Shown: piece after piece, positions 29,557 to 36,468 of the stretch | Numbering within the stretch: the stretch's first letter is position 1 | Layout: each line of letters starts with the position of its first letter | Source: Larix kaempferi | Lineage: Eukaryota > Streptophyta > Pinopsida > Pinales > Pinaceae | DNA: 64,000 nt | Assembly: GCA_027924585.1 (NCBI GenBank) | Contig: BSBM01000200.1 | Span: 868,001 to 932,000 of the forward strand | Reading direction: 5' to 3' | Notes under the pieces: model-generated | What the model was told of the DNA's origin: nothing | What the model saw: only the letters and a program-made list of their open reading frames with translations | Database searches by the model: none | Program-made: the position numbers and the translations under genes

Positions 29557-30918
29557 ATAACGACTTTCTATAGTTTGCGCATGCGTCCGGAAATAAGAAA
29601 ACCTTACTTCCCCCGTTTTTTAAAATCACAGCTTCTAGAAGGTTTACATGATTTCTTAAAAAACACGAGTTTTTAGAAAATGTGTTTTATTTCATAAATG
29701 GAATCAACAAAGTATGCACATTATACGTCATAATGACTTTCTATAGTTTGCGCATGCGTCCGGAATTAAGAAAAGCTTACTTCCACCGTTTTTTAAAATC
29801 ACAGCTTCTAGAAGGTTTACATGATTTCGTAAAAAACACAAGTTTTTAGAAAATGTGTTTTATTTCATAAATGGAATCTCCAAAGTATGCACATTCTACG
29901 TCACAACGACTTTCTATAGTTTGCGCATGCGTCCGGAATTAAGAAAAGCTTACTTCCACCGTTTTTTAAAATCACAGCTTCTAGAAGGTTTACATGATTT
30001 CGTAAAAAACACGAGTTTTTAGAAAATGTTTTTTATTTCATAAATGGAATCTACAAAGTATGCACATTCTACGTCATAACGACTTTCTATAGTTTGCGCA
30101 TGCGTCCGGAAATAAGAAAAGCTTACTTCCCCCGTTTTTCTAAATAACAGCTTCTAGAAGGTTTACATGATTTCTTAAAAAACACGAGTTTTTAGAAAAT
30201 GTGTTTTATCTCATAAATGGAATCAACAAAGTATTCACATTCTACGTCATAACGACTTTCAATAGTTTTTGCATGCGTTTGGAAGTAAGAAAAGCTTACT
30301 TCCCCCCTTTTTTAAAATCACAGCTTCTAGAAGGTTTACATGATTTCTTAAAAAACACGAGTTTTTAGAAAATGTGTTTTATTTCATAAAGGGAATCAAC
30401 AAAGTATGCACATTCTACGTCATAACGACTTTCTATAGTTTGCGCATGCGTCCGGAAATAAGAAAAGCTTACTTCCACCGTTTTTTAAAATCACAGCTTC
30501 TAGAACGTTTACATGATTTCTTAAAAAACACGAGTTTTTAGAAAATGTGTTTTATTTCATAAATGGAAACAACAAAGTATGCACATTCTACGTCATAATG
30601 ACTTTCTATAGTTTGCGCATGCGTCCGGAAATAAGAAAAGCTTACTTCCCCCGTTTTTCTAAATCACAGCTTCTAGAAGGTTTACATGATTTCTTAAAAA
30701 ACACTAGTTTTTAGAAAATGTGTTTTATTTCATAAATGGAATCAACAAAGTATGCGCATTCTACATCATAACGAATTTCTATACTTTGCGCATGCGTTTG
30801 GAAATAAGAAAAGCTTACTTCTATCGTTTTTTAAAATCACAGCTTCTAGAAGGTTTACATGATTTCTTAAAAAACACGAGTTTTTAGAAAATGTGTTTTA
30901 TTTCATAAAGGGAATCAA

Positions 30919-30923
30919 CAAAG
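30919..30923 (+). repeat. Target-site duplication CAAAG, left
   Basis: The five bases before the first LTR (TGTTAGG...) are CAAAG. The same five follow the last LTR at 36464-36468. In monomer numbering this is position 109-113. Joining the flanks restores 'gaatcaacaaagtatgcac'. Confidence 0.96.
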
Positions 30924-30986
30924 TGTTAGGATATTCCTATACTCCATCCTAGTCCCACCAGTATTTTGATCATTTACATTTTCAGT

Positions 30987-31050
30987 CATGCATGCACCTT
31001 TTTAGGGTTTGCATGCATTCTAGGGTTTGCATGCATTTTGCATGCATCCC
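30987..31050 (+). promoter_or_regulatory. Telo-box plus RY motif cluster in LTR1 (two telo-boxes)
   Basis: CATGCATGCA (30987-30996) is followed by TTTAGGGTTT (31001-31010), TGCATGCA, a second TAGGGTTT (from 31021) and two more CATGCA motifs. RY motifs (CATGCA) bind plant B3 factors such as the LEC2/ABI3/FUS3 and VAL families. Telo-boxes (AAACCCTA) bind Myb-type TRB proteins. Motif identity is seen in the sequence; function in this LTR is inference. Confidence 0.5.
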
Positions 31051-31191
31051 ATTTATCAGTCCAGCACCTAGCCCTCAGTTAGCCAGCCCCCAGGAGCTTC
31101 TCACTTTTCAGTTTTAGCCCTCCAGTTGCTTAGTGCGCCCTTCTTCCTTGATTTTAGGGAGCAACTCGCCCTTCTTCACCTACCAGTTCAG

Positions 31192-31427
31192 TTACAGTCA
31201 GTTACAGTCAGTTAAAGTCAGTTACAGTCAGTTACATTGAGTACACTCAGTTACATTCAGTTACAGTCAGTTACAGTCAGTTACAGTCAGTTACATTGAG
31301 TTACACTCAGTTACACTCAGTTACTCTTAGTTACATTGAGTTACACTTAGTTACATTGAGTTACACTCAGCTACACTCAGTTACACTTAGTTACACTGAG
31401 TTACACTTAGTTACACTGAGTTACACC
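31192..31427 (+). repeat. 10-bp tandem array TTACANTSAG in LTR1
   Basis: About 23 head-to-tail units of a 10-mer such as ttacagtcag, ttacattgag, ttacactcag and ttacacttag. One unit is a 9-mer ('tacactcag'). The period equals about one helical turn of DNA. The array lies upstream of the probable LTR promoter region. Confidence 0.92.
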
Positions 31428-31823
31428 TACCAGAGTTAGTTTGACTGATGGTTGACAGTTACTTGAGCATTGATGACTCCATTGATGATGATGAAGACTT
31501 CCAGTTGCGCTCCGATGATCATGAGGACACCTAGTTGTGCTCCGATGACACTCCAGTGATCCTTTGATCACTCCATGAAGGCTAATTCGAATTGCCACCT
31601 TAGGCATTCGAATTCCTCATGCATTGTATTATTTATATGTCCATTTGTGATTAATAATCTAGTATGACCGAAGTATTATTGCTTCTATCTGAGTTCTACT
31701 GTACCATATTATTCTGTTGCTCATTATACTGCATGTATCACTCTTCTTCTATTTTCTTGCTTAATCATAATTATTCTCTTGTGAGATACATCATCTCTTA
31801 GATCTGCTGTGAGGATTTTCACA

Positions 31824-31835
31824 TGGTATCAGAGC
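31824..31835 (+). other. Primer-binding site (initiator Met tRNA type), unit 1
   Basis: TGGTATCAGAGC directly abuts the 3' end of LTR1. It is complementary to the 3' end of plant initiator tRNA-Met and is the usual minus-strand primer site of Ty1/copia elements. It sets the LTR boundary and the plus orientation. A 155-bp leader rich in CAG triplets follows before the reading frame. Confidence 0.93.
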
Positions 31836-31990
31836 ATGTTGAGAGTATTGTTTATCTCCATTCTTGAGAGTTTTTTTTTGCAGGTTATTACCAAGATTTC
31901 GAGTGCAGCAGTTGCAGCAGAATCTGCATTTTTGCAGCAGTAGCAGTTGCAGTTATTCTATATTGTTTTTGCAGGTCTTCTACATCTTCA

Positions 31991-33073
31991 ATGTATCCTG
32001 AATTAGAAGAAATCACTCCTCTTTCTCTATTCAACTATGATGAATGGAAACCAAAAATAATAGCATATTTAAAGAGCCATGATCTCTTTGATTGTTATTT
32101 TGAAAGAGAGTTCGAATCCTCTACAAAGAAGATTAAATGGTTGAATAAAGGTGACATGCACATTGGAAGAATGAAGCTTACTATGAATGATTACATATTG
32201 TACCCGACCATCTTTGATATTGAAACTCCAAAAGAGTTATGGGCTCATCTGGATGAAAGATTCAGCAAAAAGAATGATGGTTTTGGTCCAAATCCCTTCA
32301 AAAGCAAGCAAGTTGATGCATTCGCTCCACTTGATGGTCTCTCAGATCATGATGCATTCGCTCCTCCTAATGGTCTCTCAGATCATGTTGCATTCGCTCC
32401 CCTTGATGATCTCTCAGATCATGAACCAGTATCATCTCATATTGAAGTTGTTGACAAAGAACTTGCAGATTCTCCTCTCATGCTCAAACTTTCTTCTCTT
32501 TCTGTGCCAGCTCACACTCTAGATATTGCAGAAGGTCCTAAATCCTGTCTTGCACCAGAGTTTGTTGGTTTGCATCATGATCACATGATTATTTCGGAGG
32601 TAACATCAGCTATTGGAGGTAATGCATTCGCTCCTCTTCAGCAAACATCTCTTATTTACTACTATATGATCATTAGCACATGCTTTCAGAAGGTTATTGA
32701 AGAATATGGCCATTGCCACCTGCTTGAGATAATTTCTCATGCATATGATAGTTTTGATATCACCCTTGTTGGTTCAAAGGAGATCTCAAGAAACTGTTTT
32801 GAAAGTCTTAAATCTGATTTTGATTTCAAGCAAACATGTAATAGTTATTTTTGGCACAATCTCACCCATGGTGGTTCAAAGGAGAAGACAAAAGACTATA
32901 TGCACTTTCACAGATTTGATCCTACCTCAGCTGATTCGAATCACAGGTTCAAGGATCATTCTCATACTATTGGATTTGTTCTCATCACATTCGATCTGAA
33001 GAGAAAGTACAAGCACATGCTTTTTGAGCATGATCCACTTCTTCCCAAGAAGAAGATACCTCCAGACATATGA
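31991..33073 (+). CDS. Gag-like protein of non-autonomous copia element, unit 1 (360 aa)
   Basis: The only substantial reading frame of the internal region, starting 155 bp after the primer-binding site. Residues 1-95 resemble the N-terminal part of plant copia Gag (DUF4219/UBN2-like): NYDEWKPKIIAYLKSHDLFD around 15-34 and ETPKELWAHLDERF at 78-91, matching the family pattern of W, YL and E-W-L positions. Residues 109-144 are three tandem 12-residue repeats of the form xAFAPxxxLSDH, with a further AFAPL at 212-216. The rest (about 145-360) is not recognised. There is no CCHC zinc knuckle and no protease or polymerase motif, so packaging and copying would depend on other elements. It differs from the second copy at S92 (G there) and P349 (T there). 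The first ATG after the leader is taken as the start. The frame ends about 190 bp before the polypurine tract. Whether it is translated is unknown. Confidence 0.75.
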   Translation: MYPELEEITPLSLFNYDEWKPKIIAYLKSHDLFDCYFEREFESSTKKIKWLNKGDMHIGRMKLTMNDYILYPTIFDIETPKELWAHLDERFSKKNDGFGPNPFKSKQVDAFAPLDGLSDHDAFAPPNGLSDHVAFAPLDDLSDHEPVSSHIEVVDKELADSPLMLKLSSLSVPAHTLDIAEGPKSCLAPEFVGLHHDHMIISEVTSAIGGNAFAPLQQTSLIYYYMIISTCFQKVIEEYGHCHLLEIISHAYDSFDITLVGSKEISRNCFESLKSDFDFKQTCNSYFWHNLTHGGSKEKTKDYMHFHRFDPTSADSNHRFKDHSHTIGFVLITFDLKRKYKHMLFEHDPLLPKKKIPPDI

Positions 33074-33251
33074 CCAAGCATCACACCTGCTTGAGTTTGG
33101 AGCTTTTATTTTTTATGTGTGCCTTACAGTCTATTTTTTGAGGAGGGGGTATGTTTCCCATGAAATTTTCCCACTTCCTTGGTTTATTGATTGTTATTAT
33201 TCATTGTATTGGGTGACCTTTGGTCTTAGTTACCAGGGCCCAGGATGGATT

Positions 33252-33260
33252 AAGGGGGGG
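33252..33260 (+). other. Polypurine tract, unit 1
   Basis: AAGGGGGGG directly precedes TGTTAGG of LTR2, the expected position for the plus-strand primer. A second purine run, ttttttgaggaggggg, at 33134-33149 could be a remnant or internal tract. Confidence 0.92.
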
Positions 33261-33323
33261 TGTTAGGATATTCCTATACTCCATCCTAGTCCCACCAGTA
33301 TTTTGATCATTTACATTTTCAGT

Positions 33324-33368
33324 CATGCATGCACCTTTTTAGGGTTTGCATGCATTTTGCATGCATCC
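33324..33368 (+). promoter_or_regulatory. Telo-box plus RY motif cluster in LTR2
   Basis: CATGCATGCA, then TTTAGGGTTT, then TGCATGCA and CATGCA within 45 bp. It carries one telo-box, without the 18-bp duplication seen in LTR1. Binding is inferred from motif identity only. Confidence 0.45.
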
Positions 33369-33510
33369 CAGTCATCAGTCCAGCACCTAGCCCTCAGTTA
33401 GCAAGCCCCCAGGAGCTTCTCACTATTCAGTTTTAGCCCTCCAGTTGCTTAGTGCGCCCTTCTTCCTTGATTTTAGGGAGCAACTCGCCCTTCTTCACCT
33501 ACCAGTTCAG

Positions 33511-33747
33511 TTACAGTCAGTTACAGTCAGTTACAGTCAGTTACATTGAGTTACACTCAGTTACACTCAGTTACATTCAGTTACAGTCAGTTACAGTCAG
33601 TTACAGTCAGTTACATTGAGTTACACTCAGTTACACTCAGTTACTCTTAGTTACATTGAGTTACACTTAGTTACATTGAGTTACACTCAGCTACACTCAG
33701 TGACACTTAGTTACACTGAGTTACACTTAGTTACACTGAGTTACACC
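33511..33747 (+). repeat. 10-bp tandem array in LTR2
   Basis: Twenty-three full 10-bp units of TTACANTSAG type plus a partial unit, all in register. It has three 'ttacagtcag' units at the start, where LTR1 has four (one mutated to ttaaagtcag). Confidence 0.92.
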
Positions 33748-34143
33748 TACCAGAGTTAGTTTGACTGATGGTTGACAGTTACTTGAGCATTGACGACTCC
33801 ACTGATGATGATGAAGACTTCCAGTTGCGCTCCGATGATCATGAGGACACCTAGTTGTGCTCCGATGACACTCCAGTGATCCTTTGATCACTCCATGAAG
33901 GCTAATTCGAATTGCCACCTTAGGCATTCGAATTCCTCATGCATTGTATTATTTATATGTCCATTTGTGATTAATAATCTAGTATGACCGAAGTATTATT
34001 GCTTCTATCTGAGTTCTACTGTACCATATTATTCTGTTGCTCATTATACTGCATGTATCACTCTTCTTCTATTTTCTTGCTTAATCATAATTATTCTCTT
34101 GTGAGATACATCATCTCTTAGATCTGCTGTGAGGATTTTCACA

Positions 34144-34155
34144 TGGTATCAGAGC
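34144..34155 (+). other. Primer-binding site (initiator Met tRNA type), unit 2
   Basis: TGGTATCAGAGC directly after the middle LTR, identical to the site at 31824. Its presence shows that the middle LTR is followed by a complete internal region. Confidence 0.93.
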
Positions 34156-34310
34156 ATGTTGAGAGTATTGTTTATCTCCATTCTTGAGAGTTTTTTTTTG
34201 CAGGTTATTACCAAGATTTCGAGTGCAGCAGTTGCAGCAGAATCTGCATTTTTGCAGCAGTAGCAGTTGCAGTTATTCTATATTGTTTTTGCAGGTCTTC
34301 TACATCTTCA

Positions 34311-35393
34311 ATGTATCCTGAATTAGAAGAAATCACTCCTCTTTCTCTATTCAACTATGATGAATGGAAACCAAAAATAATAGCATATTTAAAGAGCCAT
34401 GATCTCTTTGATTGTTATTTTGAAAGAGAGTTCGAATCCTCTACAAAGAAGATTAAATGGTTGAATAAAGGTGACATGCACATTGGAAGAATGAAGCTTA
34501 CTATGAATGATTACATATTGTACCCGACCATCTTTGATATTGAAACTCCAAAAGAGTTATGGGCTCATCTGGATGAAAGATTCGGCAAAAAGAATGATGG
34601 TTTTGGTCCAAATCCCTTCAAAAGCAAGCAAGTTGATGCATTCGCTCCACTTGATGGTCTCTCAGATCATGATGCATTCGCTCCTCCTAATGGTCTCTCA
34701 GATCATGTTGCATTCGCTCCCCTTGATGATCTCTCAGATCATGAACCAGTATCATCTCATATTGAAGTTGTTGACAAAGAACTTGCAGATTCTCCTCTCA
34801 TGCTCAAACTTTCTTCTCTTTCTGTGCCAGCTCACACTCTAGATATTGCAGAAGGTCCTAAATCCTGTCTTGCACCAGAGTTTGTTGGTTTGCATCATGA
34901 TCACATGATTATTTCGGAGGTAACATCAGCTATTGGAGGTAATGCATTCGCTCCTCTTCAGCAAACATCTCTTATTTACTACTATATGATCATTAGCACA
35001 TGCTTTCAGAAGGTTATTGAAGAATATGGCCATTGCCACCTGCTTGAGATAATTTCTCATGCATATGATAGTTTTGATATCACCCTTGTTGGTTCAAAGG
35101 AGATCTCAAGAAACTGTTTTGAAAGTCTTAAATCTGATTTTGATTTCAAGCAAACATGTAATAGTTATTTTTGGCACAATCTCACCCATGGTGGTTCAAA
35201 GGAGAAGACAAAAGACTATATGCACTTTCACAGATTTGATCCTACCTCAGCTGATTCGAATCACAGGTTCAAGGATCATTCTCATACTATTGGATTTGTT
35301 CTCATCACATTCGATCTGAAGAGAAAGTACAAGCACATGCTTTTTGAGCATGATACACTTCTTCCCAAGAAGAAGATACCTCCAGACATATGA
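34311..35393 (+). CDS. Gag-like protein of non-autonomous copia element, unit 2 (360 aa)
   Basis: A second copy of the 360-residue Gag-like frame, 2320 bp downstream of the first, in the same arrangement: 155 bp after its primer-binding site and about 190 bp before its polypurine tract. It is identical to the first apart from S92G and P349T. It has the same Gag-type N-terminal region (residues 1-95), the three 12-residue xAFAPxxxLSDH repeats at 109-144 and an unrecognised C-terminal part. It lacks a zinc knuckle and all pol domains. That it stays open says little about selection, because the duplication is very recent. Confidence 0.75.
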   Translation: MYPELEEITPLSLFNYDEWKPKIIAYLKSHDLFDCYFEREFESSTKKIKWLNKGDMHIGRMKLTMNDYILYPTIFDIETPKELWAHLDERFGKKNDGFGPNPFKSKQVDAFAPLDGLSDHDAFAPPNGLSDHVAFAPLDDLSDHEPVSSHIEVVDKELADSPLMLKLSSLSVPAHTLDIAEGPKSCLAPEFVGLHHDHMIISEVTSAIGGNAFAPLQQTSLIYYYMIISTCFQKVIEEYGHCHLLEIISHAYDSFDITLVGSKEISRNCFESLKSDFDFKQTCNSYFWHNLTHGGSKEKTKDYMHFHRFDPTSADSNHRFKDHSHTIGFVLITFDLKRKYKHMLFEHDTLLPKKKIPPDI

Positions 35394-35571
35394 CCAAGCA
35401 TCACACCTGCTTGAGTTTGGAGCTTTTATTTTTTATGTGTGCCTTACAGTCTATTTTTTGAGGAGGGGGTATGTTTCCCATGAAATTTTCCCACTTCCTT
35501 GGTTTATTGATTGTTATTATTCATTGTATTGGGTGACCTTTGGTCTTAGTTACCAGGGCCCAGGATGGATT

Positions 35572-35580
35572 AAGGGGGGG
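35572..35580 (+). other. Polypurine tract, unit 2
   Basis: AAGGGGGGG directly before TGTTAGG of LTR3, identical to the tract at 33252. Confidence 0.92.
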
Positions 35581-35643
35581 TGTTAGGATATTCCTATACT
35601 CCATCCTAGTCCCACCAGTATTTTGATCATTTACATTTTCAGT

Positions 35644-35688
35644 CATGCATGCACCTTTTTAGGGTTTGCATGCATTTTGCATGCATCC
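35644..35688 (+). promoter_or_regulatory. Telo-box plus RY motif cluster in LTR3
   Basis: The same arrangement as in LTR2: CATGCATGCA, TTTAGGGTTT, TGCATGCA, CATGCA. One telo-box. Confidence 0.45.
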
Positions 35689-35830
35689 CAGTCATCAGTC
35701 CAGCACCTAGCCCTCAGTTAGCAAGCCCCCAGGAGCTTCTCACTATTCAGTTTTAGCCCTCCAGTTGCTTAGTGCGCCCTTCTTCCTTGATTTTAGGGAG
35801 CAACTCGCCCTTCTTCACCTACCAGTTCAG

Positions 35831-36067
35831 TTACAGTCAGTTACAGTCAGTTACAGTCAGTTACATTGAGTTACACTCAGTTACACTCAGTTACATTCAG
35901 TTACAGTCAGTTACAGTCAGTTACAGTCAGTTACATTGAGTTACACTCAGTTACACTCAGTTACTCTTAGTTACATTGAGTTACACTTAGTTACATTGAG
36001 TTACACTCAGCTACACTCAGTGACACTTAGTTACACTGAGTTACACTCAGTTACACTGAGTTACACC
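35831..36067 (+). repeat. 10-bp tandem array in LTR3
   Basis: The same 23-unit array as LTR2, with one substitution (ttacactcag instead of ttacacttag near the 3' end). Confidence 0.92.
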
Positions 36068-36463
36068 TACCAGAGTTAGTTTGACTGATGGTTGACAGTT
36101 ACTTGAGCATTGATGACTCCACTGATGATGATGAAGACTTCCAGTTGCGCTCCGATGATCATGAGGACACCTAGTTGTGCTCCGATGACACTCCAGTGAT
36201 CCTTTGATCACTCCATGAAGGCTAATTCGAATTGCCACCTTAGGCATTCGAATTCCTCATGCATTGTATTATTTATATGTCCATTTGTGATTAATAATCT
36301 AGTATGACCGAAGTATTATTGCTTCTATCTGAGTTCTACTGTACCATATTATTCTGTTGCTCATTATACTGCATGTATCACTCTTCTTCTATTTTCTTGC
36401 TTAATCATAATTATTCTCTTGTGAGATACATCATCTCTTAGATCTGCTGTGAGGATTTTCACA

Positions 36464-36468
36464 CAAAG
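36464..36468 (+). repeat. Target-site duplication CAAAG, right
   Basis: Directly follows the CA end of LTR3 and matches 30919-30923. The rejoined monomer ('gggaatcaacaaagtatgc' then 'ctatgtcataacgatttc') also exists intact near 22127, 28501 and 37495, which supports clean insertion. Confidence 0.96.

Larger units (their letters stand above)
1..30923 (+). repeat. 173-bp HindIII satellite array, block 1 (about 179 monomers)
   Basis: Head-to-tail tandem array. Numbering a monomer from the first A of AAGCTT, a typical copy is 173 bp. Landmarks are the HindIII site (1-6), a 10-bp palindrome CTTCTAGAAG (33-42), an A6 run (59-64), a T5 run (71-75), an 8-bp palindrome CGCATGCG (152-159) and TCCGGA (160-165). 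Common alternative states are ccaccg/cccccg, TTCTT/TTCGT, tCAACAAAG/tCTACAAAG and gcgTCCGG/gcgTTTGG. Most copies are full length; exceptions are 120-bp monomers near 5905 and 8099 and several with a 12-bp deletion. All are in the same orientation. The length suits one nucleosome with linker, as for many plant centromeric or knob satellites. The family itself is not recognised, and no genes are present in this stretch. Confidence 0.97.
30924..31823 (+). repeat. Copia-type LTR 1 (5' LTR, 900 bp)
   Basis: Begins TGTTAGGATATTCC and ends GGATTTTCACA, next to the primer-binding site. Compared with LTR2 it carries about seven substitutions, an 18-bp duplication of the 'tagggtttgcatgcattc' segment, one extra 10-bp unit and an 11-bp loss in the 10-bp repeat array. 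It contains telo-box and RY motifs (30987-31050), a 10-bp tandem array, and A+T-rich 'attatttatatg' (about 31627-31638), which could be a TATA element. The U3/R/U5 limits are not determined. Confidence 0.95.
33261..34143 (+). repeat. Copia-type LTR 2 (middle LTR, 883 bp)
   Basis: Serves as 3' LTR of unit 1 and 5' LTR of unit 2: it has a polypurine tract before it and a primer-binding site after it. I count two substitutions against LTR3, in the 10-bp array and at 'gacgactcc'. Against LTR1 there are about seven substitutions and three indels. The last roughly 300 bp look the same in all three. Confidence 0.95.
30924..36463 (+). mobile_element. Tandem non-autonomous Ty1/copia-type retrotransposon: LTR-int-LTR-int-LTR
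   Basis: A 5540-bp insertion bounded by one CAAAG target duplication. It holds three LTRs (900, 883 and 883 bp, TGTTAG...TTCACA) and two internal regions of 1437 bp each. Each internal region has a tRNA-iMet-type primer-binding site directly after its LTR, a Gag-like frame and a purine tract directly before the next LTR. One ordinary element would be about 3.2 kb. The second unit (2320 bp, internal plus LTR) duplicates the first with about four substitutions. No aspartic protease, integrase, reverse transcriptase or RNase H is recognisable, so movement would need enzymes supplied in trans. The single target duplication around three LTRs fits unequal recombination after insertion, rather than two independent insertions. 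Confidence 0.95.
35581..36463 (+). repeat. Copia-type LTR 3 (3' LTR, 883 bp)
   Basis: The terminal LTR, ending GGATTTTCACA and followed by the CAAAG target duplication and satellite. Nearly identical to LTR2 (two substitutions seen). Confidence 0.95.

Noticed and set aside
31001-31030. Interstitial telomere repeat in the copia LTR
   Set aside because: Only isolated TTTAGGG units are present, not a tandem telomere array. They are better described as telo-box motifs.
31407-31607. Minus-strand 66-codon frame in each LTR (also 33727-33927 and 36047-36247)
   Set aside because: It lies in non-coding LTR sequence antisense to the element, overlaps the 10-bp array and repeats only because the LTR repeats.
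31824-31835. tRNA gene at the TGGTATCAGAGC sequence
   Set aside because: It is a 12-base primer-binding site next to an LTR, with no cloverleaf around it.
32187-33266. Overlapping frames of 80-111 codons inside the Gag-like region (and the same at 34507-35586)
   Set aside because: They are shadow frames of the 360-codon frame. The 80-codon one runs into the polypurine tract and LTR.
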